A DNA stretch of 64,000 bases from Mesostigma viride. Taxonomy: Eukaryota > Streptophyta > Mesostigmatophyceae > Mesostigmatales > Mesostigmataceae. Below, piece by piece: positions 29,483 to 42,430 of this stretch. Numbering within the stretch: the first letter of the stretch is position 1; the number at the start of each line of letters is the position of its first letter. The notes under the pieces are model-generated. The model had not been told where the DNA came from and did not search any database. It saw nothing but the letters and a program-made list of their open reading frames with translations. The stretch lies in contig RPFO01000406.1 of the NCBI GenBank assembly GCA_009746045.1, positions 2,158,287-2,222,286 on the forward strand, written 5' to 3'. A program made the position numbers and the translations under genes.

Positions 29483-31732
29483 AGTTATGGCACTCGTGCA
29501 ATGGATGCGAACGTGTGTTGGATTATGCAATGGCTGGCATAATATCAACCCATGCAAGCTTGCCAAGCTGGATTGCATGGGCACGTAGGTTAGGGTAACC
29601 TAGCTATCCTGCACTAGTGCTAACCAATGAGATGCTGGCTCCGTCCAGCTAGATCTACTCCAGCTATAGGACTGATACGATGCCCGCAGGCACCGACTGC
29701 CTAACAGCACTACGTGGATGGTCCTGGACCTCCCCTAGCTCGTCGTCTGTCCCTGGTCCTCTACGGAGGACTGAGTTGAACTCAGTCCTCTCTAGAGGAC
29801 CGAGTTTTTGGGTTTCGTAGAAAATTCGCCCCGGTCAGAATGTTTGACAAAAAAATTCTCTCAAAATTTATTCAAATACTACGTGAAAAGATCTTTCTTG
29901 GACATATTTTTGGGATTTTTTTGGATTTGGTATGAGCGGCTAAATGTACGGTCAAAGTACAGGTGGTAAGGGTACTTTTCCACGTGAAACGCGAGTTCCG
30001 GAAATGCACGACCTAGCCATGGCGGCTCGCGCCCATGCATGCAGTTTACGTTTGCGGACGAGTTAGCTGTCCAAACTCAGGAAATAGATTTAACATGCCG
30101 TAAAGATGATAAAAGTACATTTTTAGCTCGCGGGGATGCGATTTACCCGGTGTCGGCACTGTTCTTGCTGGAAAAAACTGCGATAAGGCAGGTCGACGGA
30201 ATTGATGACTGCGCTTGCTTTCCGGCGCAATTTCAATGGCTGATAGGTTTCTTTCTACATTTTAACATGCATTGTATTAGAATAAATTGAGTGACCGTAT
30301 AGATTTGAGTATTTCGACCATTCTGTCACGTCATGGTCTATGTGCCGCAAAGTGCCACTTTTGCGGGCACCGCCTGGGCCAAGGTAACGCCAACCGTGCC
30401 AGGTAAAGCCGGATAATCGTTGCCTCTTCGTTTCTTGATGTTCGTACATGAGTTTAAGCTTGCGAGGCGTTGTCAGGTTCAAGTATTGATGCTCTTTCTT
30501 GACCGTTGCCTGCCCTCTCCAAAACCCCCTTTTCAGATGATGTTATCAGGCATTTGCCTTGACCCAGTGTAGTTGTGCAGGGTTTTAGGAGCTGTGCAGG
30601 TTTAAACACCTTCATAGATGTTAGTTATTCTTTTGCTACGTTCATACTGCATGATTTTGAGGCCACGGGCCGCGTCAAGGGTGCATTCAAGCTTTTACGG
30701 GTGAGTGAAAAGTCTTGGTGACAAACCACTGCCATCATGTGCCAGCAACTATGTTGGCCACATCATGGCAAGGCAAAACAGTTATAGCCATATCTATTGT
30801 TGTTAGAAACAATGGAAATATAATGCTTAACCTACCCATTATATTGGTGGTTGACACTTATAACATAACCCTTTGTTGGTAGGGTATCCAAGCCCATTCC
30901 CTACATGCATGCATAGGCTCTCACTACATGATAAGGTATGATATACCTGAAGTATGATGATGCAAGTGTGTTGTCCTGTAATGCTTGAAGGGAAATGAGT
31001 TGATTGGGATGGTTGGTGGCCACGATGGTGTGTAGTATGACCGCACTTACATGCTAGCAAAGTTAGCAAAAGCCCCATTCCTCTCCTGAGGACTGAGAGT
31101 TTTTTAATTGTTTCAGGCAGTTGCAGTGGCCAAATCGAGCCCAGTTTTTTTCCACGTTTCAAGAACTATATTGTTCACATGCCTATATTTTTTCTTCATG
31201 CACGAGGATTTGATTGAATTTTTCCCACTCGTTCTTATCCCGAAAAATGCAAATTCGCGAGGGGTGCCCATCGTCCGTGTAATTTTCAGGTGTTCGGGTC
31301 AAGTTTTCACATATGCAGTATTTTTGCCAACAAAATGACATCTAGTACACCCCCGATCCACATCAAACCATTTGGGATGGACCCCCCACCTAGCCGCTAC
31401 ACGCGGTTGAAAATTGTCAACTCAGTCCTCCTGTGAGGACTGAGTTGGGACAGACGACGAGCTAGGACCTCCGTACAGGACTAGCACTGCAACCACCTTG
31501 TGGTCTGCATCACAGCTCATAAACCCTACCACGTGAATACCCACGTGCGTGTGCCCTACATATCTCAGTGCTAATATCTAGCACCCACGTGCCCAATATG
31601 GCACGTGCGGATCTAAACCCTAGTAGAGATATGTCCAGTGTACTACACCACCGTCCATGTCCGTATCCCACTTGGGAGACGGGGACAACGCCACGTGTAC
31701 TGATAGTCTAGGCCTGAAGTCCTAGAATAACT
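29483..31732 (-). repeat. Copia-2 3' LTR, split by a DNA transposon
   Basis: Portions 29483-29738 and 31462-31732 together match the 521-bp LTR at 58877-59397. Differences seen are one substitution near the outer end, a 2-bp AG insertion, and one C/T difference. On the minus strand the LTR is preceded by a purine-rich tract (31733-31752). Confidence 0.88.
29739..31461. mobile_element. 1.7-kb non-autonomous DNA transposon in Copia-2 LTR
   Basis: Perfect 15-bp inverted ends CTCGTCGTCTGTCCC, with CTAG on both sides (29735-29738, 31462-31465; a TA, CTA or CTAG duplication cannot be distinguished). Each end also holds its own small hairpin built on GGACTGAGTT. No transposase is recognisable in the 1723 bp. 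Superfamily not assigned. Confidence 0.7.
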
Positions 31733-32109
31733 CCCATTATTACTTTTCTTTGGGGAGTGAGGGGAAGACTCTTCCCACAACCCACTCATATGCCAACCAC
31801 TACGAATAAGCAAGGTTCCCCACAGGGACAACCAGGACACTGAAAGAGATGCATTTATAAAAGCGCCCATAGCTCCTCCGTGTTGGATATACAACATCCC
31901 CACTGGTTGGGTGCCTGTGTTAGGAAAACCATTGTCAGAAAAATATGACCACACGTTTTATTGGCAAAGAACAAGCCATCAATAAAGGAGGACCCTTCTG
32001 ACCTCAATCTTTAATGACGCAAAGAGAGTCTTGCGGGTGGGACACTTCAGACCCTGCCACCCCATGACCACCCTCCTATCTGGTGCTAATATCCCTAGGC
32101 TGAGGCACT

Positions 32110-34627
32110 TCACCCTCTGCCGTTATATGGGTTCATCAGCGTGTATAGGACTCTGTACTGAGGCCCTGCAGCCTGTGGCACTTTTGTGAGTGCATCTGCT
32201 GCATTGTCAGGGTCTCGGATGTGAGTCTTGGACTCCAGATAGGTACACTCCTGCTTGAGGACAATCCAGTCCAAATCGGTGTGCACAGCCAAGGGGTTGT
32301 CCAGGAAAGAGAGAAGTGATTGACTGTCAGTCAGCAGATGGGATTTGACACCAGCATAACTACCAGCCTGATGCTGCAACCACACCAGCAGATGGTTCAA
32401 GTACCTGGCATGCAACACAGCTGAGACCACAGCACGGCATTCCGCTACATTGCTGCTGACTGCCTTGCGCTTGTGGAGTCTGCTGAACCAGGAGACCAAA
32501 GATTGCTTGCCAGTGGGGTTAGACAACATAAATAGCCCTGCCTCTCTGGCTTGTACCTTAGTGACTACCCGTGACTCCATGGAACTGTCCATCATGCATG
32601 TGATGTGGATGGGTTGGGACAGATCCAAAGCATGAAGAATAAGGGGAGGGCCATCATGCAACACCTGTTTAATAGCCCTGGACCCTACCTCCATGAGGAC
32701 ATCATCATCCACTCTGCTGACCACTGCCAGATGAGGAGCACAAGTGGCACACAGCCAACCTAGCTTACCCCTAATAGTGGGACAGAGATCAGAAGTGATG
32801 TCAGAGGGGAGAACATCTTTGCAAGACGTGACATACTCAGGGGATGCTTTGAGAGAACACACCCACTCCTTCTGCTCCTTAAACAGGTTCAGAATGATGC
32901 CACAGAACTTGACAGGATCTTTCCCCAGCTCCAGCTGCTTGCCTAATTCAAAGCTAGCAGACACTTGAGCAATGAAATCCTCCACAGCTGCCCTGGGACC
33001 AGTAATGAGCTGATCATGCATCCCCATGCCACACAAACATCATCATACCAGCAGGATGAGGGATGGTGAAGAAACAAGGGTCAATATCATCATACTGGGC
33101 CCCCAGCTTCAGGAAGACCTCTTGGGCAGACAGCCTAAAAATTTTAGGTGCTGACTGAAGCCCTTCTACCCCCAAGTTAGGTCTTAGATGAGGTTCCTTG
33201 ATGTCCCCAGCCCAGACTTTGGGAGTGTTTACCACATAGACTTGACCCCTCCACACCTTTTGTGCTATGTCAGGGTTGCCTTTAAGGAAGGCACGCTTAA
33301 TGTCAGTGGCTTTACACACGTAGTCCTTACCAGCATTCAGATGGTGAAGGAAAGTGGCCAACAGGACCTTAAGAGACGTCTGCTGAATACCAGGGGTATA
33401 CAGTTCAGCCTCTGTTAGCTCAGTGGAGCCCCTGAACTCCGTGACACAAGGTCTGGCATGAAAAATGGGAGGTGTCCCATCTGCCTGGGGTTTATGCTTG
33501 CAGACAAACTTCAGTCTGAGCTTTCTGGCCCCTTGTGGCAGTGCCTCAATCGGTGTTACAGGTGGTACCTGGGACTTACTACGTGGATCAGGACAAACCC
33601 ATTCCTGTCTAGCCCTGTTAAAGGCTTCCATCCATTTCAGAAAACCAATCTGCGTTTGACAGTCTTTGACCACATCATCATAGGACAAGGGAGACATGGA
33701 CGCTATGTCCCATCTACCAAGCCCAAACGCAGAGGGGTGTAGCTTCTGAGAATGAATGAGGGAATCAACACAGGGTTCCTGACCTGGGAGGTATTTTATG
33801 TTGACAGCATTGATGGCTGCTTCCAGGCCATCACTGATCTGTGTTAAAGGAATTTTGAAATGGTCCAGGGTGACCTGCCCCACCCCAGTCACGCTCAACC
33901 TCCCAGCTGAGATGACAACTCCAGGGTATGAGACAAATGGTTCCCCCAGCAGTGCATTCCCCTTGTAGCCCTCTACTACCTGGAAGGGAGTGGGCACACC
34001 CAGAATGGGAATTAGCACTTGGCCTTTGACTGCCATTTTTGTTTTGCCTGAAAAATCTGACACTCTAGCCCAGGGCGAGCGTTGCAGACTTAGGCCAGAT
34101 ACAGCTTGTGCATGCACTGATGATGCTCACCTGTGCCTGTGTGTCTACTGCCAGAATACTGGGATCCTGGTTAGATTCACCCATGCACAGCATTGACTTG
34201 TGCTGCACCTGCTGCCATTTGTGCCTTGGCAGTGTGTGCTCTATGTAGAGCTTTTAGAGCCTCAGCAAATTTAGTCCTGGGGACAACAGGATCTGCTGCT
34301 TCGCGTGGCTGTTCCTGAGATGAGGGAGGAGCGACCTGCTGCTCATCCAGTGCACGTTCCTCCTGCCCAGTTGGACCAGTGGGCTGTGGTGGGGCTGCAC
34401 CACTGAGGAACACAGGAGCGTCTATGGTTGTGTTGCTTGCATCAGCTATGTCCCTAGCCAATTCACTGGGTGAGACCAACCCACCAGACTGAGGCTCTGA
34501 ATCCATGTCCAAGAATTCTACCCCTGACACGTCTGCCAAAGGAGGGTAATAAAGCTTCAGTCTATGCTTGCCAACCATTCGCTCTCTGTGATGCTGAATA
34601 GTCACCGTGTCACCTGTTTCTGACAAC
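32110..34627 (-). pseudogene. pol: Copia-2 Pol, second part: protease-like, RT, RNase H
   Basis: The minus-strand sequence continues from the integrase tail (SETGDTVTIQHHRERM) through a Gln/Pro-rich linker to a protease-like domain (ILAVDTQAQVSIIS, then RVSDFSGK and ALLGEPF). RT follows (ATDIKRAFLKGNP; catalytic region FVWHGD). RNase H has MMDSSMES, VAECRAV, LLTDSQS and NAADALTK, and ends at 32110. Frame changes occur near 34175, near 34115 and exactly in the catalytic HGD(D) box near 33020. The domain order is the same as in Copia-1: protease-like domain after integrase and before RT. Confidence 0.82.
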
Positions 34628-34796
34628 GAGGGGATTCATAAGTGTTTGCTCAATTTCATAAATTTTACTCAATTTTTCCACATGTGATTAAATACACATA
34701 CGTTTTGTTCATTCAAATGCCATTTGCATGCGAGGCTCGGACAACGCCGCGGACTGTTTCACTTTTTCACTTTTTGGATGGTCCTTCGTTTCTCGC

Positions 34797-35440
34797 ATGT
34801 TCAGCCCAGTTCAGGCTGTACGACCTCAGTGTTGGGGGTCGGTGAATGGGTTCTCAATGGAATTCTCAATGGAATGCCGCAACAGCCCATTTTCATTGAG
34901 AATGCAAGCCCTTTTTGCATGTTCAGCCCAGTTCAGGCTGTACGGTCAGTGTTGGGGGTCGGTGAATGGGTTCTCAATGGAATTCTCAATGGAATGCCGC
35001 AACAGCCCATTTTCATTGAGAATGCAAGCCCTTTTTGCATGTTCAGCCCAGTTCAGGCTGTACGGTCAGTGTTGGGGGTCGGTGAATGGGTTCTCAATGG
35101 AATTCTCAATGGAATGCCGTTACAGCCCATTTTCATTGACTGAATGCAAGCCCTTTTTGCATGTTCAGCCCAGTTCAGGCTGTACGGTCAGTGTTGGGGG
35201 TCGGTGAATGGGTTCTCAATGGAATTCTCAATGGAATGCCGCAACAGCCCATTTTCATTGAGAATGCAAGCCCTTTTTGCATGTTCAGCCCAGTTCAGGC
35301 TGTACGGTCAGTGTTGGGGGTCGGTGAATGGGTTCTCAATGGAATTCTCAATGGAATGCCGTTACAGCCCATTTTCATTGAGAATGCAAGACCTTTTCGT
35401 TTGTTCTGGCTGTACGGTCAGTGTTGGGGGTCGGTGAATG
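34797..35440 (+). repeat. 120-bp tandem repeat, about 5.4 copies
   Basis: Units begin near GTTCAGCCCAGTTCAGGCTG and contain the internal doublet TTCTCAATGGAA. Two units have 2-bp insertions. Because the period is divisible by three, long open frames run through all three phases, but they are artefacts. Each unit holds short palindromes (CAGCCCAGTTCAGGCTG), possible protein-binding sites in the subterminal region. Confidence 0.88.
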
Positions 35441-35771
35441 AATTCTGAATGGAACTCTCATGCGCCGCGCTGAGTCAGCGGAAGATCGAGCCACAAACGA
35501 GGCAGGAGAGGCATAATTGGGAGAGGCGTGCCAACATAATTGCGAGAGCTGCCATGGGCGGTCGTGAAGGTTCAGACTATTGGAGGCGCCGTGACGAATA
35601 TGGTGGGGGGCGCTGGAATTGGATGTCGTTGGAAATTGAAGAAGACCCTTGCCCCAGGCCCCCTGTTTTAGCCGGGGATGAGGCAGCTTGCTGGAGAATG
35701 GTCGTTGCCGTTTTGGTGTTGCTGCTCTTACGTCCCGACCACCAGGGGCCTGTCTCGTACAAGGGGAATTG

Positions 35772-38700
35772 ATGCCCAGGCAGCGTCGATTCCCCTTGTA
35801 CGAGGCCTACAACGTCGTAGTAGACGTTGATCATGACGATCAGGTCGACCATCTGGATATCGGCAGTGATGACGATGATGATGTAGGTGGTGGGTGCCGC
35901 ACAGCAGGATTCAAATCATCAGCAACAACAGTACTGAAATACGCCTGTAATGCCCATGTGATCGCGGCAGAGCTGCGCGGGCGGTGTTGTAAACATAGAT
36001 GCATACAAGATCCCCAGAGCCCCCTGTCATCCTTTGTAATATGGGAGGCGGCACGTAGCAAATATTGGGGGCTGTCCTGCAATGAACGCCGGCAGCTGGT
36101 GGTGGGGCTCTTTGTCGCTGCCGGCCTGGAGCATGTGACAGTCACCTTGCCAGAGTTTGGCCGACACCATGGGAAATACGAATGCTCGGTGCCGGTTGTG
36201 GCGGAGGTGCTGGTGCATGGGCGACGGCACCACGTGGAGGGGTGCCACCATGCGATACGACGCATGTTTGGCATCGCCCACTCCACGTGGAGGACATACA
36301 TGGCCGTCGCCAAGGCGGCCTGCAAGCTTGATCACGAAGTCTGGGAGGCGGACACCCTCGACGCCGTGGGGTGTGAAATACCAGGAATCTCTCACGGTAA
36401 GAAGACATGCTATCGTTCTGCCCTTCCTCCTTTTGGATGCAATTCACCTTATTGCTGCCCTGTTTTGAGAAATCTGTATGAGAAATGCTACTGTGCCTGG
36501 CAAGCCAAAAAAAAAATTTTCCCCTCGCGGGGGGCGCTGGAAAACGGCAAAGGCAAAGCGGAGCCCGCCCACTTTGGGCGGGCTCCGCTTTGCCTTTGCC
36601 GTTTTCCAGCGCCCCCCGCGAGGGGAAAATTTTTTTTTTGGCTTGCCAGGCACATTTATTGTTGTTTCATTACTATGTTTAATACCTGATGTTGCTCTCG
36701 CGTGTGCATGTTGAGGATGACCCTGCATGGATAACTTATATTCTTGATGCCTCTGTTGGTAAACTTGTCCATGTGATGTGTGCCTTGTGCAATGCAGGCG
36801 CTGGCAAACGCGAGCCGAGTGTTGTGCAACAGCGTAAAGAATGGGCTGTGGACTGGATTGCGGCATACGTGCAGACGAATGGCTGCCGCGATCCCACACG
36901 CGACAATGTATTGCTGCTAGAGAAAGAGAACTTGAAAAACCTGTGGGAGCAGCAGTATTGTATGGATTGCATCGCGGTATGGGGCAACCCAACGGAGTCG
37001 AAAATGATGTACAAGTACACGGCCTTCACCATTCTGTGGAACGACGTCTGCGAGGGCAAATACAGCGACGGCTTGAAAATAGAGATGCAGAAAAACCGGC
37101 GCAATGTGGGGATTTGTGGGCACTGTGTGCTGTACCGTACCCTCCGTGCGGCAGCGGGAACCAATCGGGAGCAGCTGGAGCGCATCACCCTGGAGCGGAA
37201 TCGCCACCTGGCTGCCGTGCGAGTTGCGCGGCGCGAGTTTTGGAAGCGCCGCCGTGAGGGTGTGGATTGGCAGATCATATCCCTTGCGTGCGATAAGATC
37301 GACAGCAACAAGTCATACGTGCCGCACATGTGCGCGAAACACGAGGGTTGGGAAAACGGAATAAACACATTGTTTCGTTTCTCTCTCTTTTGTGTCGCAG
37401 CCCACGGGTGGAAAACTTGTTTCTTCCAGGTGCTCCCCTGGGTGGCTGTGGCAGATCAGTCGGGGGGCATCACCGTCACGCTGCTCATGTGGGTGCTCTG
37501 TGAGCTCATCAAGGCCAAGCCTTGGGAGGGGAAGGGGCTGCCGATGCCTGATACCCTCCACCTGCAACTCGACGGGGGATCTGAAAATCGCAACGACACG
37601 GTGCTGCTGTGGGCGTGGTGGCTGGTGGCGTCGGGCTTGTTCGCGCGTGTCGAGATTCATCGCCTGCCAAGGGGGCACACCCATCTCGACATCGATCAGA
37701 AATTCGGACAAGTTTGGGGGTACTTCAAGCTGGGGGCCAACGCACTGAAGGGTGCGGTGTGGCACACAGTGGAGGAGTATGGGGAAGCGGTCGTTGCCGC
37801 GTTTCGGCGTTCGGACACGTCGGACCTGGGTCGCACCACGCCCGCAGGCACGGTCTGCTGGACCATGGGCGCCGCCTACAACATCGCTGCGTGGCTCATG
37901 CTCTTGAAAGAGCCGGAGCTCGCGAACTGGGCGATGTCAACGGATTGGGTGGAAAACCCGCTGACGGGGGAGGCAGAAAAAAACACAAAGTCCTGCAAGG
38001 TTCACCATCTGATGTTGCGGCGTGCTGCGGACGGGGAAGTCTACTTGTGGTATAAATTCCATGACTTGCTCGAGTGGAGGCCGGACGGCGCCGACGGCGA
38101 GCACCCGCTGTGGACTAGGGAACACGACGACAAGGAGTTGTATGGGGTATTGGTGGTGGACGGGGAGAAGGTGGAGCGCGCACTTGGGACGGTGCCCTCG
38201 CTAGCAGGCTTGGATTTGGACTTCCTGGAGGGCAAGATGCCAGGAATCCAGAGAAAGATCAAGGGCTTGATGGCTGGAGGATACGCGCAGTATTTAAAGA
38301 AGGAGGGCATGGACAAGTGGGAGGCCTTCTGGCCTCTTGTTCCAACTGGTGTGGCCACCGTGCCTGCTGAATGGCAGCCCCCCAAGTGGCCAACTAGAGC
38401 GGAAATCCAGGCGCTGCGGCGACCCAATCAGAGCGGAGCAGGCCCGAGTGCCACCACTGACCTGGATGCGGAAACGCGTCTAGCATTGGAGGGTGCTCGT
38501 TGCTTCGTGCCGCTGGTTGACCCCGTTGTCCACGCGGGGCGGCCCGCTGCTGTGCGACGCGCAGAGGATGCAGCGGTCGCGCTAAAGCAAGCATCCGCTG
38601 CAGCATGGGAGGGCATCGAGGTGGGGAAGCCGGTGATGTGTCAACATCCGGGGCTAAAGGACGGCTGCGATCTTCTGTGCAGCCCCCTAATGCCTTTCAC

Positions 38701-39453
38701 TCCTTTGCTGTACGCGGTGGCCCGCAACATCACCGGCGACTTATCGCCAGACGCCGTGGTTGAACTTGAGTGCTACGGCTCGCACTCGTACACAACGCGG
38801 TTTTCGCCCTTCAGCCCGAGCTCGGCCCATTTCCCCCTGCCCGCCGCCACAAGGACAGGTACCCACACATTTTCAGTGAAGGCAAGCACAATCGTCTTGT
38901 CTTCGTGGCGTGCGGGGGGGGCAAGGTGCGCCGGGTGGGCTTGACAAGCAGTGGCACATTGACGCAGCACACGAAGGATGCTGTTGTTGGGCTCTCGCTC
39001 GACTGGATTCAGTGGGATGGGTACGGAACCCCGGCGATGGCGGAGAAGACGGCGGTGGGACTTTTCAAATCGCGTGTCATGGACGTGCCAGAGCCGGAAT
39101 GGTTGGTGGGGACCCTGGTATGCAAGATATTTTCGGGCCCCAACTCGGGGGAGAAGCGGTATCATGGCCATGTGACGGCCTTTAGTAAGGAGCACGACAT
39201 GGCCCATCTGCTATACTCCGATGGCGACGATGAAATAGTGGGATTTGATGAGGTGCAGGCTGCGCTTTGCGCATGCCCCGGTGTGCAGTTGCCAAATCTT
39301 CCACCTGCGAGCATTGCGCGAGGGAAGGCGGACATTACTGAGTGCATTCGCAAGCAGGTCGCCCAGCGGTCCACGGCAATGAAGCAAGCCAAGGCCACCC
39401 CGCGCCACAAGCGCCGGCCTCCCATCATTCATGATTCAGACTCTGATGACTAG
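35772..39453 (+). CDS. Spliced DUF7869-like protein, putative transposase
   Basis: Exon 1 (35772-36396) has an acidic segment and a Cys-rich region (RCCKHRC, YWGLSCNERRQ). The donor G|GTAAGA at 36397 and acceptor GCAG at 36794-36797 define a 401-bp intron, and splicing preserves frame into exon 2 (about 36798-38860). Exon 2 carries the DUF7869 core: LDGGSENRND (near 37571) and GHTHLDIDQKFG (near 37675). The frame then changes near 38860, by a further intron or an indel, into a last segment ending at 39453. That segment has a Tudor/Agenet-like chromatin-reader pattern (GTLVCKIFSG, YSDGDDEIVGFDE) and a basic then acidic tail. DUF7869 proteins are widespread and transposon-associated; DNA cleavage is inferred. 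Confidence 0.68.
36493..36653. repeat. Perfect 161-bp palindrome inside the intron
   Basis: Two 79-bp arms pair perfectly around a 3-nt loop (CTT, 36572-36574). The outer ends are GTGCCTGGCAAGCC, then an A10-T4 stretch, then GC-rich arms. It lies wholly within the 36397-36797 intron. It is a foldback element or recent inverted duplication. Transcription would yield a long hairpin RNA. Confidence 0.93.
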
Positions 39454-39609
39454 CCTTGCCGCATGTGGCTTTTAATTTTTCATGGCTGCCCTACCTTCTC
39501 GGTGCATGCTTTGCGGCTAGCAGCCTTGTGATCAACACATTCCGTGTCTTATGACCTTGGTTCATAGGTTTATTACATGTCCTTACAATTGGTACACTAG
39601 GAACTCAGA

Positions 39610-39950
39610 TTCTGAGAATTTTCTCAAAACCCTCAATTTTCTCACCTTTTGTGAGAATTTTTTGAGAAAATTGAGAAAAATCTCAATTTTTTTCCGCAAA
39701 CGCTAGGCAAAAAATCTCACCAGGGTGAGATTTTGGTGAGAAAAAGGGGGTTTTGGTGAGATTGGGGTGAGAAAAAACCCTAAAGTGAGAAAAAAGGTGA
39801 GAATGGGTGAGAAAAAGTGAGAAAATTTGAGAAAATTGAGAAAATTGAGAAGTTTCTCACCAACACGAGAAAAATCACTAACACGAGAAAAATCACAAGT
39901 CAACGTGGTGAGAAATTTCTCACCAAGAGTGTAACACGAGAAAAATCATG
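39610..39950 (+). repeat. Left subterminal GTGAGAAAA array
   Basis: Dozens of irregular copies of GTGAGAAAA, TGAGAAAATT and their complements. The mirror-image array lies at 43645-43980. Likely transposase-binding repeats of the nested element. Confidence 0.8.
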
Positions 39951-40103
39951 AGCTTTATTTCATTAAGTCCTTAACGTGAAAAAAAACTCAACACCACTTT
40001 GATATGCATTATAGGGTGCACAAAGGTGCAATTAATATAGGGTTGTCATACAATATAAAACAGCACATCATTCCATAAACAATGCTGTCATGCCCAAATT
40101 AAA

Positions 40104-41192
40104 TCAATAGTCATCTTCTTCAGAACTGCTGTCCGAGGGGTTGCTTGCATCAACATCATCTTCTGATGACATAGTGTCATCCCCACTAGTGTCGCAATAG
40201 TTCACAGCTTTACGCTGCCTTCCACTGGCCCTCTTTGCCATAGGGACCTCCTCAATTACAACGGTGGGCTGGCTAGGTCCAGCATCTGTGGGAGCACCAC
40301 GCTTGCGGCTGCGCCCTCGAGCAGGTGCCTTGCCAGCGCGGCGCACCACGTCGCCATCACCTAGGTCTGCCGCTGCCACCTTCTTCTTCTTGGACCCCTT
40401 CTTCTTGCCTTTCTTCTTGCCACTAGGCGGTGGCGGTGGCATCGGCTCACCCTCCTCAATCACTTCAAACTGCGGCATGGTGGGGAAATCTGCTGCCACG
40501 CTGTGATACACATGGTTACTGAGGGCAGATTGCGCCTGATGTGCCATGCTCCATGGCAGTTTGGCAGGGATTACCACCATTTCGGGAGCATAGCATTCAT
40601 CGACGACATACCCAACTGAGCTCACTGCACCTGGCAACACAAGGCACGACGACCTGGGGGCCTGTGCGCTGCTGATGACCACCAACCTCTCGTGGGGCAG
40701 GTGAGCGACATGAAGGCGATCAAAAAGCTCCACCTTCAACAACAGCTGCCATTCCCAGCCCCCTCGTGGGTACTCTAACCTGGCCTTCAGAATGTGTGTA
40801 ATGAAACCAAAGTCTACACCGCCCGGGCCATGCACCGCAACTCCCGCATTCTTGTGCCGCTTTCCCTGGGATTGGTCCGCAGCCTCCGTGCGGTAGTTGA
40901 ACCTGTGTATCCTGACTTTGTGGAAAGAATCCGCGTAGCGCTTCACGCCCCCACACGCCGCTACAATGCCTTGCGGCACAAGCGGCGTCAGGTTTAATGA
41001 TGCCCATGCAAGCACGTTGAACGTTGTGTCAGCACAGCGATCTCGCCTGCATTCAAACAAACGCACACCGATAACCCAGCAAAGAGTATTATTATTGCAA
41101 GTATTGGTTATTAAAAAAAATAGAACAGATACAACACAGGACGCTTTTACTGGCGGCAAGATCATGGCACCCGGATGGGTAAAACCAAACAA
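40104..41192 (-). pseudogene. C-terminal part of a CACTA/Plavaka-like transposase (tentative)
   Basis: A minus-strand open frame of 362 codons. The middle (about residues 85-235) has the pattern of the C-terminal region of EnSpm-type transposases: GVKRYADSFHKVRIHRF, FGFITHILKARLEYP and a long beta-rich stretch. The last 110 residues are a Pro run, Lys-rich stretches (KKKGKKKGSKKKK), Arg-rich patches and a Ser/Asp/Glu tail, like a nuclear targeting tail. No DDE core is seen in the element, so it is truncated or encoded in degraded exons. The first 50 or so codons are probably not coding. Confidence 0.45.
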
Positions 41193-41475
41193 ACTAGATA
41201 TTAATTACTAGGGCTGGCTTTGTGACAGTAAAACATGATTGCATGGCTAATCCCAAGGCGCCTTTCAATAGGACTGAATTAAAATAACCAAAGCAGACGG
41301 CGTAAGTAGCATTTGCAAAAAACAAGGCTCACCAGTAGGCCTCGTCGCCATTCGCAGGGTCGCTGTAATCAGCCTTGGGAAGGGCATCTTCTACCAGCAA
41401 ATCCCTTGCCGCGTTGTGTCAGCACAGCGATCCCCCCTGCATCCAAACAAAGGCACACCGATAACCAAGCAAAGA

Positions 41476-42430
41476 GTATGCAAATGTGTAGCCTTGTTCA
41501 TTGAAATTATGGCTGGCTTACGCAAAGAGCGACTGTAAGATGACCTATACAGTGGGGCCGGAAACAGCTTGCTTGATCAGGGCGTGTTTTTCGAGCTTCA
41601 CTGGCCGGGAGTGTCTAGTGGTGAGAACCATTGCTGCGATCGCTTTCCCACCATTTACGAGGAAATACCCGCAAATGAAAAACCACTGAAACGGTCTAGC
41701 TAGTCAGTCATTACATTAGCCACATGCCATCATGCATGTTTCCAAACGTCCAGGAACTGCACACGGTGCAAATGCCATTTGCAGTGCAAAAATCCAGAGG
41801 ACACGACCTCATTGCTTCATATTTGTATGCAGAAGACTAAAAAAGTAACATGCATTAATGGCCCGCATGCATAAAGGGCCTGAATTCTGATGCGGGCCCA
41901 ACGGCAGCACCGCCAAAGCAGATAAGGGCCCGCAGTCTGATGCGGGCCCCACGGCACCACCGCCATAGCAGAGCTCGAAGGTCGTGGTGCGCGTGAAACG
42001 TACGTATGCCCTTTGTCGGTAGGTGCCGTTGGGGTCAAATTGGGTGCCGCCAAAATCGGGCCGACGCGTCAATAGACTGAGGCCGTCGATGAGAGCCATC
42101 ATGCGGCTTGGGGAACTTCAGCTAAGTTAACTTAACGCAAACCACTGGTCGCCCGCGTCGGGAACCGGCCCAACGGCTCTCCCGCAACAGAAAATTACGC
42201 GGCATACTGCATAAGTCGTCGGATTGTTAGATTTCGACGGTCAAGATTTCATGATGAGGTTTGCGTTCAATTTGCCGCAGTTTGCCGCCCAGAGAAAGTA
42301 GTTGTTGGACTCGTTGCCCACGATGAAACACAATCAAGCAAGCCGTTTCCGGCCCCACCGTGTAGGTCATGTAGTCGCTCTTCACGTCAGCCAGCCGTAA
42401 TTTCAATGCACAAGGCTACACATTTCCATC
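41476..42430. repeat. Inverted repeat inside the CACTA-type element
   Basis: About 100-bp arms (41476-41575 and 42326-42430) are imperfect reverse complements around the shared CTTACAGT/ACATGTAGTCGCTC and GGGGCCGGAAAC blocks. Between them lie tandem GGGCCC-rich segments (CTGATGCGGGCCC, twice). Separately, a stretch of about 60 bp with GTTGTGTCAGCACAGCGATC is duplicated directly at 41027 and 41412. No gene is seen. Confidence 0.7.

Noticed and set aside
34724-35448. Long overlapping ORFs with repeated WGSVNGFSMEF-type peptides
   Set aside because: They arise because the 120-bp tandem unit is divisible by three; all phases stay open and no protein motif is present.
36444-36992. Antisense ORF of 182 codons crossing the palindrome
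   Set aside because: Made by the inverted repeat and intron sequence opposite the DUF7869-like gene; no domain.
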